A DNA stretch of 64,000 nucleotides from Candidatus Zhuqueibacterota bacterium (lineage in GTDB: Bacteria > Zhuqueibacterota > Zhuqueibacteria > Oceanimicrobiales > Oceanimicrobiaceae): assembly GCA_029262055.1 (NCBI GenBank), contig JAJDAD010000062.1, positions 1 through 64,000 on the forward strand. Reading direction: 5' to 3'. Of this stretch, positions 46,161 to 55,482 are shown piece by piece. How positions within the stretch are numbered: position 1 is the stretch's first letter; every line of letters begins with the position of its first letter. The notes beneath the pieces are model-generated. The model was not told the DNA's origin. It was given only the letters and a program-made list of their open reading frames with translations, and searched no databases. A program made the position numbers and the translations under genes.

Positions 46161-47396
46161 ATGTTGAATAGTCGCTTACTAACCCCACAGCTCACCCTCA
46201 ATTGGCTGACCCGGATTCTCTTTTTCACGAGCCTTGCCTCGCTTTTGCCGATCACTACCTATATCGAAGCCATCGGGGGCAACAAATCTCAAATCGGCAT
46301 CGTCATGAGCGCCTTTGCGCTGGGGGTGTTGGTTTTCAGGCCTTTGGTGGGCAGGACGATTGACAATGTCGGCCGCAAACTGGTCTTGATCGGCGGTGCA
46401 GCCATTTTTGTCATTTCTCCACTGATCTACATCTTTACTCAATCGGTGCCGGCGTTGCTGCCGGTGCGCGTCTTTCACGGCCTGGGATTGGCCGCTTTCG
46501 GAACGGCATCTATCACGCTCATCACCGATGCGGCACCCCCGCATGACCGGGTCAACGTCATCAGTTACACGGGCATGGTCAATACCATAGCCTTTGCGAT
46601 CGGGCCGACGCTAGGATTTTTTCTCTTGGATAAGTGGGGATACAATACCCTCTTTACCTTCGCATCTGCCACATCCCTTCTGTGCCTGCTGGCATCTTTT
46701 TTCCTGCGTGAGACCAGACGTGCATCTCATGCCGAAAGCAGAATCAACTACAGGCAGACAATCAGTCAAAGAAAGATCGTCATCCCTTCAATCGTGGTTT
46801 TGTTGGTGGGCCTGGTGCACGGCGGAGTCATGTTCTACCTGCCGCTTTTCTTAAAAGGCATCGCGATGAATAAGGGTCTCTTCTTTTCGGTCTACGGCCT
46901 GACCGCGTTTGCGATTCGCACCGTGGTCGGACCGGTGTCGCGCAAGATCGGGCGCGGTACCGTTCTGATCATATCTATTTTGCTCCTGACCGCCGGCGTT
47001 CTGGTGTTAAGCCAGACCACCACCGGCTTCCTCATGTTGCTGGCGGCAGTAGTTTACGGAATGGGCTTCGGGGCGCACCAGCCCACGCTTACCTCGATGG
47101 TTGCAGACAACACCACTGAAGAGACCCGCGGCAAAGTCTTCTCCTTTTACTATGGCGGTTTCGACCTCGGCATCTCACTGGCCGGCCTGGTTCTGGGCGC
47201 TATCGCTGAAAGTTACGGCATCAAGAATATGTTTGTAGTCTGCGGCGGCCTGACTTTTGTTGCCATGCTTGTTTTCCTATTGCGCCTGGAAAAGAACGTG
47301 GTCCGTTCCATCCGGACCGCACTGGCCGTTAATGAGCCGGAGTACAAACATGAGCCCCAAGGCAGGGTGGCCAAAACCCCGATTGAGGCCGGATAG
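46161..47396 (+). CDS. Major facilitator superfamily transporter
   Basis: A 411-residue inner-membrane transporter with 12 predicted helices in two halves. The loop between helices 2 and 3 reads GVLVFRPLVGRTIDNVGRKL, a good match to the MFS motif G-x-x-x-D-x-x-G-R-K, and GPVSRKIGRGTVL is the echo in the second half. It resembles drug or sugar efflux-type members (often annotated YfcJ/Bcr-like), but no substrate is evident. It is transcribed divergently from the envC-like gene, with 170 bases between the starts. Confidence 0.9.
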   Translation: MLNSRLLTPQLTLNWLTRILFFTSLASLLPITTYIEAIGGNKSQIGIVMSAFALGVLVFRPLVGRTIDNVGRKLVLIGGAAIFVISPLIYIFTQSVPALLPVRVFHGLGLAAFGTASITLITDAAPPHDRVNVISYTGMVNTIAFAIGPTLGFFLLDKWGYNTLFTFASATSLLCLLASFFLRETRRASHAESRINYRQTISQRKIVIPSIVVLLVGLVHGGVMFYLPLFLKGIAMNKGLFFSVYGLTAFAIRTVVGPVSRKIGRGTVLIISILLLTAGVLVLSQTTTGFLMLLAAVVYGMGFGAHQPTLTSMVADNTTEETRGKVFSFYYGGFDLGISLAGLVLGAIAESYGIKNMFVVCGGLTFVAMLVFLLRLEKNVVRSIRTALAVNEPEYKHEPQGRVAKTPIEAG

Positions 47397-47637
47397 CTAT
47401 TCGCAACCCACCGATATGTCATCCCATTATGTAAGAACGCAGTGTAAGCAGTGTCAGATTTACTTTGCCAAAACGCGGCCCACCTGAGGTTCCGAACATC
47501 CATAAAAACTTTCACACATCTATTTTTTAAAAGGTTAGTTACAAAAACAGTATTGGTTCGCCGGCATACGGCATGCATGGTACGGTTGTTGTGAATACCC
47601 TCTCGTCACATTATTAGGAACAACCAGGCGCATTGTC

Positions 47638-47742
47638 ATGCAAGTGTCAAAAAGAAGAAACAGTTTTTCGCTCATTGCATTTTGGGTCTGCTTTGCCTAC
47701 CTGCTCATATTCTTGTTGATGGACAAGATGCTCATCAAGTGA
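47638..47742 (+). CDS. Possible 34-residue membrane peptide
   Basis: Too short for the ORF track. ATG at 47638 opens a 34-codon frame: a basic N-terminus (MQVSKRRNS) followed by one hydrophobic helix (LIAFWVCFAYLLIFLLM) and a short basic tail. CCAGG lies about 9 bases upstream as a weak ribosome binding site. A strong intrinsic terminator begins 37 bases after the stop, which implies that something between the MFS gene and the terminator is transcribed. It resembles the one-helix stress peptides of bacteria in form only; chance remains possible. Confidence 0.4.
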   Translation: MQVSKRRNSFSLIAFWVCFAYLLIFLLMDKMLIK

Positions 47743-47779
47743 ACATTCGTGTCCCAAGATTAGGACCGGATCACCCCTC

Positions 47780-47810
47780 AAAAACCGGGAGCAGGCCGCT
47801 CCTGGTTTTT
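47780..47810. terminator. Intrinsic terminator, bidirectional
   Basis: AAAAACCGGGAGC pairs with GCTCCTGGTTTTT (13 bp, one G-T wobble) around a 5-base loop, ending in T5 on the plus strand and, by symmetry, T5 on the minus strand. It closes whatever transcript runs out of the MFS gene and the small ORF. Confidence 0.8.
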
Positions 47811-47932
47811 GCACCAGATTGACACGCGGCACGCGCCAACCCACCGCCACACCTCCCGTGCATTGAATGCTTGCTTCCAACCTGATCGAAGCGTATTTTG
47901 CCTCTGATACAGTCAATATGTAGAGGAACAAA

Positions 47933-49444
47933 ATGGCAACCGAAGCAGGCACAAGGCAATATTTCAAACGCTTGCAACACAAAGGTATTCCCGCGCATGC
48001 CGTCCGGACCTTGGGGAAAACAGGCTTTCGTGTCGGCAGCATCGGGTTTGGCGGGTACCGGGTTCACCATGACTCAGCCCAGCACGCAAAAGCGTTACGC
48101 TACGCCCTTTTGAACGGCGTCAACCTGATCGACACATCGAGCAATTACACGGACGGCGGCAGCGAAATGCTGGTGGGCAACCTCCTGGCCGAGATGTTTG
48201 AGCGCGAAGAACTGGAGCGCGACGAGATTGTGGTCGTTTCAAAAGTCGGCTACGTTCAGGGCCAGAACCTGCAGTTGGCGCGGCAGAGCGAGGCGGACGG
48301 CACACCGTTCCCGGAAATGGTCAAGTATGTGGACGATTGCTGGCACTGCATTCATCCTGACTATCTCGAAGACCAACTGAGCAGGTCGCTGGAGCGACTT
48401 CATCTGTCGCATCTGGATGTGTATCTGTTGCACAACCCCGAGTACTACCTCTCTGACCGCAAGAAGCACAACGGCGCGGACCGCACTTCGGTTGAGGCCG
48501 AATACTACCGCCGCATCAAAGCCGCGTTCGAGTGGATGGAAGAAAAAGTGGCAGAAGGCCGGATCAAGGCCTATGGCGTTTCGTCAAATACCTTCGTAAA
48601 TCCGACAACAGACTTCGAGTTCAGCTCATTGGAAAAGATGATCGCCGTTGCCAATTCCGTGCGTGCCGAGAATTTTTTCCAGGTCGTCCAGTTTCCATTT
48701 AATTTGATGGAGACAGGCGCTTATCTGGAAAAGAACCAGGCCGAAGGCACGAAAACACTGCTGGAACTTGCACGTGATTGCGGTTTTGGTACGATGGCCA
48801 ACCGGCCCCTGAACTGCGTGTTTGGGGAACGGATGATCCGTATGGCCAATTTTGCCACTGCCGACCCGAAGGAGCTTATCGACACATTTCACACAAAGCT
48901 AACCTCGGTGCAACGGCTGGAGAAACAATTCCGCGACCGGTTTCTCGACCACGTGCCCGAAAAGATCTCGAAAGAGAATGTAGCCAAAGTCTTCTCGCTC
49001 GCCAGGCAGCTTGACAACGGCTTGTCCGCATTTACAGATTTGGAGCACTGGGACCACATAAAGCAAAGCTATCTGCTGCCGCAGCTTTTCTCCTACCTGA
49101 ACTACCTGCAGCAGGAAATGCAAAGCATTCCAAATTGGCAAGAATGGGGAGAAAAATACGCCACCACGGCCCTGGAATTCGTGGAAGCGATTTCTCAAAA
49201 ATATCAAAATCAGGCCGAGGAGCGCTCCGCAAAGCTATCAGGAAAACTAAAGAGCCTCGAACCGGAATTAGCCATGTCGGAAACGCTGTCGCAGCAGGCG
49301 TTGCGCGTGCTGACCGCCGTGTCAGGGATCGACTCCGTTCTCCTGGGAATGCGCCGGACGGCCTATGTCGAAGATGCCACCAGCGCCATGAAAGCAGATC
49401 TGGTGGTTTCGGCGGATAACCTGCTTGGCAAATTCAGCGCATGA
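47933..49444 (+). CDS. Aldo/keto reductase, extended
   Basis: An NAD(P)H-dependent oxidoreductase with the AKR tetrad D67, Y72 (LIDTSSNYTDGG), K104 (VVVSKVGY) and H167 (DVYLLHNPEYY). The barrel takes up about 330 residues; the total of 503 is well above the normal ~320, with a C-terminal helical extension of ~150 residues (TDLEHWDHIKQSYLLPQLF and after) ending in the usual SGIDSVLLGMRRTAYVEDA cofactor segment. So the extra part is inserted before the last barrel elements rather than added after them. Related large AKRs exist with unknown substrate. It is a single gene after a terminator. Confidence 0.85.
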   Translation: MATEAGTRQYFKRLQHKGIPAHAVRTLGKTGFRVGSIGFGGYRVHHDSAQHAKALRYALLNGVNLIDTSSNYTDGGSEMLVGNLLAEMFEREELERDEIVVVSKVGYVQGQNLQLARQSEADGTPFPEMVKYVDDCWHCIHPDYLEDQLSRSLERLHLSHLDVYLLHNPEYYLSDRKKHNGADRTSVEAEYYRRIKAAFEWMEEKVAEGRIKAYGVSSNTFVNPTTDFEFSSLEKMIAVANSVRAENFFQVVQFPFNLMETGAYLEKNQAEGTKTLLELARDCGFGTMANRPLNCVFGERMIRMANFATADPKELIDTFHTKLTSVQRLEKQFRDRFLDHVPEKISKENVAKVFSLARQLDNGLSAFTDLEHWDHIKQSYLLPQLFSYLNYLQQEMQSIPNWQEWGEKYATTALEFVEAISQKYQNQAEERSAKLSGKLKSLEPELAMSETLSQQALRVLTAVSGIDSVLLGMRRTAYVEDATSAMKADLVVSADNLLGKFSA

Positions 49445-49498
49445 CTGGCGCCGCTTGCCCGCAGCGCTCAGTCTGAAGAAGTAGTATGTGCGGTCGGG

Positions 49499-51637
49499 TT
49501 AGCGCACCAGGACCATCTTGCGGTGCCGCACTTGGGTTCCTAGCGCGAGTTCATAAAGATAAATGCCGCTGGCGACACGCTGGCCATCGTGATCGTTTTT
49601 CCCATCCCATGTCACCCGATGTTCGCCGGCCGACTGCCACCCATCGACCAGGGTCGCTATGGACTGACCCAACAGATTGTAAATGGTCAGGAATGTCACT
49701 CCCGCATCCGGCAGCATGTACGCAATCGTTGTTTCAGGGTTAAATGGATTGGGATAGTTCTGGCCAAGTGAAAATGTCGCCGGGATTGGTTGCAGGTCTG
49801 TGCCAACAAAAACGGTAAAGTCATTTTGGTAGTAAAACAACTCTCCCCTGTCGTTGCCCACAATCAGGTCCGCCCTGCCATCGCCACTTAAGTCGCCAAA
49901 CGAAGGGCGTGCGGGGCTGCCAACATCGATTCCGCTGAAGACGCTTTCGTCAGCCTGCCAACGCGGCGCTTTGGAAGTACCCACATTTTCATAGTACATC
50001 AAAGTGCCAAGCTCTGTGCCAAATGCCAGATCTGGATCGTTATCCCGGTCGAGGTCCACGAAGTTGCTGTGATGTAGAATCCTTGTATCCAGTCCCGGCA
50101 GCCAGTCTGTGCGTTCTACCCACGTAACTGTATTTCCGACCAACTCGTTTTCAAAGAAGATGTACTTTCCCGCGCTGGTATCTGCCTGGCCGAAAATTCT
50201 TTGAACCAGGAGCAAATCCTGGTCGCCGTCATCATCTACGTCCGTGAAACTCGGGTCTGAATAAGTGGTATCCTGCCGGCTCCCGTCAGAAAGAAAGGGG
50301 ACTATCAGTTCATTCTTGGCATTCCAACTTTGGAAGCTGCTGTCGCTCGAACTTTCAAAGGCAAGGAAAGACGAACCGAATTGAGATTGGCCGTTTAGCG
50401 AAATGACAAGATCGGAGAACTTATTGCCGTCGAGATCACCAAGTTGTGCCTTAAATTGGAAGGCATCAGAAAAGTCCCTTGGTGGCTCGAACCAGCCTGT
50501 CGTTCGCCACAATTCTCGCTGCGAAAGGGTTTTCTTTTCGTACGCCTGCACTGTCGTAAGATCGGCGGTGAACCCAAAAATCTGGCCAAAGGTGAGAAGC
50601 TCAACTTTGGAGTCATTGTCGTGGTCAAGGAGGATAGCTGAAGAGCGCAGGGGAAATCGAGGCGGACCAAAGCGGAAAAAACCGGCGCGCTCAAGACTAT
50701 GAGTCGATTCACGAAAAGGATAGACTCTACCTGTTGCATATTCCAGGAGCAATAAGTCATCATGGCCATCCGCGGTAACGTCATAAGGCAAGAGCTTTTG
50801 GATAGATGCATCAAAACTGCGATCAAACAACCCTTGAAAACTGTCCAACCAAAAGAGGCCAGTCGTATCCTCTGCGCCCGGATAAAAGCTCGCGCCTTGA
50901 AAACCTTCAATGTCAAAGGCAACTGCCAAATCTATTAGAGAATCATCATTCAGGTGCATTAATGCAGGCGATCCTACATTGAATCCGGGAGGGTTATGGA
51001 GAACGAGGCGCAGGCGGGTCGAATCCTCCTGCCAAAGTGGCGAGACCTCGGTGCCGATGTTTTCGAAAAACTGAACGTTGAATCTGCCATTTTCGGGAGT
51101 CGAACCGATCAGCATGTCCAAATCCCCATCTCCGTCGACGTCGGCGAAGGACGGATCATTGGCGCGAAAATCATTGCTGGTTATTTGAATCGAATCAAAG
51201 ACATTCGAATCAGATTCCCACTTCCCATCTGCATCCTCTTTCCAGAATAATGGGTGGATGAAGTTCTCTGACTGTTCCCTAACCATCGTGATTAGATTCA
51301 GCCTGCCGTTACCATCCAGATCGGCTATGGATATGCCGATGAGCTCGGGGTCATCAGAAATGCCGGAGAGGAGATCTCCAGATTCCAGCCAGTATGGCGG
51401 CTCTGTCGTGTCCTGTCCGCGAAACGAAATCAGGCGTCCAGGCCCATTGTCGGCCCGTCTGACGATTACGATATCCGGCCAGCCATCCTGATCCAAATCT
51501 CCCCATGCCCAACTTCTCGCATCTTGCAAATCGAGACCGGATGGATTCAAGGCCAGATCGTCTCTTTGCCAGTACGAGTTCTGGGAGCACAGTGCGGCAG
51601 GAAAAAGCAATGCCAGGCACAGGCTCCGCAGAATCAT
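49499..51637 (-). CDS. FG-GAP/VCBS repeat protein with T9SS sorting domain
   Basis: A secreted protein of 712 residues from the ATG at 51637 (MILRSLCLALLFPAALCSQ signal peptide); the ORF track adds 18 codons before it. The body is a beta-propeller-like array with at least eight Ca2+-binding loops of the D-x-D-x-D-x-x-x-D type: DLDQDGWPD, DLDGNGRLN, DVDGDGDLD, DVTADGHDD, DLDGNKFSD, DVDDDGDQD, DLDRDNDPD, DLSGDGRAD. The last ~85 residues are a type IX sorting domain: LGQNYPNPFNPETTIAYMLP, then DGQRVASGIYLYEL and a basic end. It should be exported through SprA and anchored or released at the surface. Its role may be adhesion; that part is inference. Confidence 0.9.
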   Translation of the reverse strand: MILRSLCLALLFPAALCSQNSYWQRDDLALNPSGLDLQDARSWAWGDLDQDGWPDIVIVRRADNGPGRLISFRGQDTTEPPYWLESGDLLSGISDDPELIGISIADLDGNGRLNLITMVREQSENFIHPLFWKEDADGKWESDSNVFDSIQITSNDFRANDPSFADVDGDGDLDMLIGSTPENGRFNVQFFENIGTEVSPLWQEDSTRLRLVLHNPPGFNVGSPALMHLNDDSLIDLAVAFDIEGFQGASFYPGAEDTTGLFWLDSFQGLFDRSFDASIQKLLPYDVTADGHDDLLLLEYATGRVYPFRESTHSLERAGFFRFGPPRFPLRSSAILLDHDNDSKVELLTFGQIFGFTADLTTVQAYEKKTLSQRELWRTTGWFEPPRDFSDAFQFKAQLGDLDGNKFSDLVISLNGQSQFGSSFLAFESSSDSSFQSWNAKNELIVPFLSDGSRQDTTYSDPSFTDVDDDGDQDLLLVQRIFGQADTSAGKYIFFENELVGNTVTWVERTDWLPGLDTRILHHSNFVDLDRDNDPDLAFGTELGTLMYYENVGTSKAPRWQADESVFSGIDVGSPARPSFGDLSGDGRADLIVGNDRGELFYYQNDFTVFVGTDLQPIPATFSLGQNYPNPFNPETTIAYMLPDAGVTFLTIYNLLGQSIATLVDGWQSAGEHRVTWDGKNDHDGQRVASGIYLYELALGTQVRHRKMVLVR

Positions 51638-52190
51638 TGTGACCGAATTCTCTACTCTCACTTTCGCCTCCCAAGACATGTCGTGAAGCAAACGGGAAGG
51701 TAACTCCCCTAGCCTGCACTATTCACAAATTACCTTTCTTGTCATCGTGGAAGGACCTTTTTTGGCAAAATCTGTGCCCGTCGATTGCCGCCGGACCCGC
51801 TCCAAAAGGATTCCTCCTGAATGACGATGTTTGCTTGATTTGTGCGCAATACGCTGATTCATGATCTATCCAGGTTAGAAGAGTCGATCAGAAATAGTGA
51901 GGACACTTGCATCTGCGGTGTCACATTAGGAGTTCCGGTGTGCAGCGAATGCGGTGCAACCATCCACATCGTTCTCGCGTAGTTCTGTGTTGCAGCAGGT
52001 GGACTCTGCAGAGAACACCATGATCGTCATACCCTGGAAATACTTCTACCGGACACGACCTGCACGGAGTAGAGTGAGCGTCTCTGTGCCAGGTTTTCCG
52101 AGCCGAGGTCTGATGGGGAAGCGAGGCTCTGTCCTTCCCGGGGTAAACCTATCGGAAATCATGCTACAAAAACCAAGCGACGGAGGTAGA
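51638..52190. other. 553-bp intergenic region
   Basis: Divergent control region between the sorting-domain gene and the hydrolase. An open frame from 51954 runs into the hydrolase but has no family similarity before residue 80. GGAGG at 52181-52185 is the ribosome binding site of the next gene. No other gene or repeat seen. Confidence 0.45.
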
Positions 52191-52925
52191 ATGCGTATTT
52201 TCAGCACGCTATTGTTACTGATCATGAGTACGAATATTTTTGCGCAAGTTGAGGTGAGACAAGTGTCGATTGCCAGCAATGACAGATTTCAGCTCCAGGC
52301 CAAATACTATTTCGGCGCTACTGGAGGTCCGGGAATTCTGCTGCTACACCAGTGTGACCGGGAAGGACCGCTGACAGGCTACGAGAAGTTAGCTGGCAAG
52401 TTGGCAGGAGCAGGTTTCAATGTTTTGGTGCCGGACAGAAGAGGTTATGGTGAAAGCAGAGACGAACACTATCGAGACTTTCACTCGCAAATGTCACTCA
52501 TCGAGCCGACAGTTGCCGGAGATATGGAAGCAATATTCGGATTCTTGAGCTCGCAAAGTGAAATCGATAAGACCCGGATCGGTGTAACCGGGGCGAGCTG
52601 CGGGGTCAGGCACGCTATCCGCCTGGCTGCCAACCACCCGGAAATCAGGGCCATGGTGTTTGTTTCCGGCGCTTATAATCCCAAGGGTAGGCTGGCGGAT
52701 GATTATGTCAAGCTTGCAAATATTCCTGTTCTCAGTATGTATAGTGAGCGTGACCGATATGGCACGCCGGCGGCAATGCGCCACGCATTCGAAAACTCGA
52801 ACAATGAATACAGCAAGCTGCTTGTCTATAAAGGCAACAAGCACGGAACGCCGCTTTTTGAGCAGGATGTCAACCTGGAAAATGAGATTTCAATGTGGCT
52901 TGTGACAAACCTGCAGGAAAAGTGA
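52191..52925 (+). CDS. Secreted alpha/beta hydrolase, dienelactone-hydrolase-like
   Basis: A 244-residue serine hydrolase with a signal peptide (MRIFSTLLLLIMSTNIFAQ). The nucleophile elbow GASCG (G-x-S-x-G) lies in VTGASCGVRHAIRL, the oxyanion region in LLLHQCDREG, and the catalytic His in YKGNKHGTPLFE. The ORF track starts 79 codons early; ATG 52191 follows GGAGG by 5 bases. The substrate is unknown. Downstream lies an NHL-repeat remnant. Confidence 0.83.
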   Translation: MRIFSTLLLLIMSTNIFAQVEVRQVSIASNDRFQLQAKYYFGATGGPGILLLHQCDREGPLTGYEKLAGKLAGAGFNVLVPDRRGYGESRDEHYRDFHSQMSLIEPTVAGDMEAIFGFLSSQSEIDKTRIGVTGASCGVRHAIRLAANHPEIRAMVFVSGAYNPKGRLADDYVKLANIPVLSMYSERDRYGTPAAMRHAFENSNNEYSKLLVYKGNKHGTPLFEQDVNLENEISMWLVTNLQEK

Positions 52926-52999
52926 GAGCGAGCCGGACTAATGACACAAGCCTCTCTGGTTGGTGTGCGACCGCCCGTTCCTGTGGCGCCTGTTGCAAA

Positions 53000-53345
53000 G
53001 TCCACATCAGTACGATTGCCGGCACCGCGGAGGAGCCAGGCTTTGATGGCGACGGAGGGCCAGCAGGCCATGCTCGTCTCAACAGGCCGCACCATGTTGC
53101 AATCGACCCGGAAGGCAACATGGTTATCGGTGACAGCGAGAACCAGCGTATTCGTCGCGTAAATCAGACCACGAATCATATTGCGACGCTTTGCGGCACC
53201 TGGAAGCAAGGCGCAACCAGGGACGGCATCCCGGCCCGGGAGGCATCCTTTTCCTATTTCGGATCACTTGTCGTTGATTACGAGGGCAATCTTCTGATTG
53301 CAGGGTGGTCGACAACCGCATCCGCCGTGTTGCTGCCGGTACCGT
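53000..53345 (+). pseudogene. Frameshifted NHL-repeat fragment
   Basis: In one frame (within ORF 52895-53467) there are two NHL/SMP-type propeller blades: ISTIAGTAEEPGFDGDGG followed by HHVAIDPEGNMVIGDSENQR, then LVVDYEGNLLIAG. The next expected piece, DNRIRRVAAGTV, continues in another frame from about 53305. So one base change around 53305 breaks the blade. The fragment has no start codon or signal peptide, and ends after ~115 codons; it is a decayed piece of a larger propeller protein. Confidence 0.65.
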
Positions 53346-53608
53346 TGAACCCCGGAACCTCACGCGAGAACTTCCGCACAACAAGCATGGAGTTCGAAAC
53401 TGCAAACGTGCTGTTCCCAAATGCGTATGCCAACCTTTTAATCACCCAAAGCACCCTTTCATACTGACGCAAAGACCATCCGCTAAGCCAATCTACGAAG
53501 AGCTGTTAACCGCATTGAATTTAGACATATTTGTCCTATATTCTCTGCTATACGAAGCACCTATTACAACCAATGTCTTCCTTGACTCTGAATCCGAGGC
53601 GTGGGAAA

Positions 53609-54826
53609 ATGATAAACTCAAAATTTACTTCGGTTCTAGTTACACTGGTCGCTTTACCGGTATTTTTTTCAAACACTCTATTCGGGCAAAGCAAGCAGTT
53701 CAAAACAAAAGTATGGAAATTTGACACGAACGGGAAAATATTCACGACGCCAGTCATTTATGATCGGGTGATCTATTTCGGCAGCAGCGATAAATCATTT
53801 TATGCGGTCGACGCTGACACCGGCACCCTCATTTGGCGTTTCGCAACCGGAGGCGCGGTAAATTCCGGTGCAGCAATCGACGGAGATTTGATATGCTTCG
53901 GCAGCACGGATGGCTTTTATTATGCACTAAATTATGAAGATGGCTCGCCGGTTTGGAAATTTAAAACCGGAGGCGAAAATGTTTACGACTCATGGGATTA
54001 CTATTTATCAACGCCCGTATTTTCAGAGGAGCTTGTTTATTTTGGCTCCGGTGATAAAAATATTTATGCGCTTAATAAAAAGAGCGGTGAAGCCGTATGG
54101 ACATATGAAACAGAAGGCATTATTCATACACGAGGAGAAGTCGTCGGCGGGAATATATGTTTCGGGTCGTTCGACGGCAACATGTACTGCCTGGACAAAG
54201 TCACGGGTCAACTGAAATGGAAATTCGACACCGTTGGTACCCGGCATTTCCCCAAAGGAGAGATACAAAGCTCAGCCACGTTGCACGATGGCGTATTATA
54301 TTTTGGCAGCCGCGACTACGTGCTCTATGCGCTCGATGCCGAAACCGGCACCGGTATTTGGATTGAACCGACGCCGAGTTGGGTAATTGCAAAACCGATT
54401 GTAAAAGATGGCAACGTATATGTCGGTAATTCCGACGGTCCGCGCTGTTATGCCTACGATGCAGAGCATGGGCAAAAGCTTTGGGAATACAGACTTTTTT
54501 TGAATATCTTTGGCTCAGCTCTGGTAAGCGAGAGCGAAGTATTCTACCCGAGTTTTGATGGTAAGATTTATGCTTTGGACCGAGAAAGCGGCAAGTTGAA
54601 TTATACAATCAAATCGGATTTGGCAGAAGTCAATTTCGCCAATATCTTTACAGAAGAACGCAAAATCAAAAAACCTATTTTGGACGAGGCCAGGGCAATC
54701 GGACATTATGGAAAATTATACGACTTATTGCATACACTAGGCTCTGTTTTATCGGCGCCGGTTCAGGTAGAGGATAGACTTTATTTCACCAGCACCGACG
54801 GTGCGCTTTATGCGTATGGGTACTAA
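53609..54826 (+). CDS. Secreted PQQ-like beta-propeller protein
   Basis: A 405-residue secreted protein with a signal peptide (about 5-22, ending NTLFGQS) and seven to eight blades of the PQQ-binding-like type, each reading roughly YFGSSDKSFYAVDADTGTLI. It resembles BamB-type propellers or quinoprotein alcohol dehydrogenase cores, but no catalytic residues of the latter are visible. The start is ATG 53609; the ORF track has 26 more codons ahead of the signal peptide. The gene is AT-richer than the main part of the window and marks the beginning of the low-GC region. Confidence 0.83.
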   Translation: MINSKFTSVLVTLVALPVFFSNTLFGQSKQFKTKVWKFDTNGKIFTTPVIYDRVIYFGSSDKSFYAVDADTGTLIWRFATGGAVNSGAAIDGDLICFGSTDGFYYALNYEDGSPVWKFKTGGENVYDSWDYYLSTPVFSEELVYFGSGDKNIYALNKKSGEAVWTYETEGIIHTRGEVVGGNICFGSFDGNMYCLDKVTGQLKWKFDTVGTRHFPKGEIQSSATLHDGVLYFGSRDYVLYALDAETGTGIWIEPTPSWVIAKPIVKDGNVYVGNSDGPRCYAYDAEHGQKLWEYRLFLNIFGSALVSESEVFYPSFDGKIYALDRESGKLNYTIKSDLAEVNFANIFTEERKIKKPILDEARAIGHYGKLYDLLHTLGSVLSAPVQVEDRLYFTSTDGALYAYGY

Positions 54827-55482
54827 GATAGGCGAGATCTGTACTGGCATTACGTGGTAATACGTTGAGTACAATATCTTAAAAACGGACAATACGACAT
54901 GGCTTGGAGTTCGACCCGGGATGAGTCCATGTTTAACGCTGAGGTTTGCCGAGAATAGATGTGCGCCCAAGGCGTACCCTACGGGACTTGCAGAAACCGG
55001 GGCTGATCTGTGGATCGGGCACGACCTCGCCCAAATTGAACGACTGAAGAAGCCACCGCAGTATCATGACTAAGCGATGATTCTCGGGTTAATCGCCAGT
55101 AAAGAGCAATCCCCCCTGCAAGACGCTCCCGCTACCTGGCAGCCTAGCTTTGGAGCTCCAACCCAGGCTCGAGAATTTTTCCTTGTTTCACATCCGCAGA
55201 ATTTTTAGTTTGTACTAACTTCACCACCCCAATTAACGGACAAGGCCGGGAGGACGTGATTGACCCCAATTCCAAATATCTTTCTTGCTCGATAATAAGG
55301 AGGTGCCATTGCCTGGCATGGGATACTTCTATGCAGTTTCCGACCATTACCTTCTTAAGTCATATTATGCAGTTAGGTTTTTTTCGTGATCAGCCATGTG
55401 CGACGATAAAAGGATTGTGATTCCGGGGAGTTATGCAGAAACGATAGAATAAGGTGTTACGGGAGAAGATCAAAGAGCCGTC
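54827..55482. other. 656-bp region with gene remnants
   Basis: No complete gene. It contains a short metallo-beta-lactamase-fold tail (listed separately) and then AT-rich sequence with the likely promoter of the ABC-type operon. GTTAGGT at 55372 fits the integron core motif GTTRRRY, but I cannot fold a partner around it. Confidence 0.45.
54972..55073 (+). pseudogene. C-terminal remnant of MBL-fold hydrolase
   Basis: The frame reads YPTGLAETGADLWIGHDLAQ followed by IERLKKPPQYHD and a stop. This matches the C-terminal end of AHL-lactonase-like metallo-beta-lactamase-fold proteins (usually GADLWI-HD-AQ, then KAPAYYD). The upstream part of the gene, with the HxHxDH motif, is gone. It was probably cut off by insertion or deletion at the island edge. 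Confidence 0.5.

Noticed and set aside
55372-55378. GTTAGGT as a second integron core site
   Set aside because: It fits GTTRRRY but no matching left arm or L-boxes could be folded around it.
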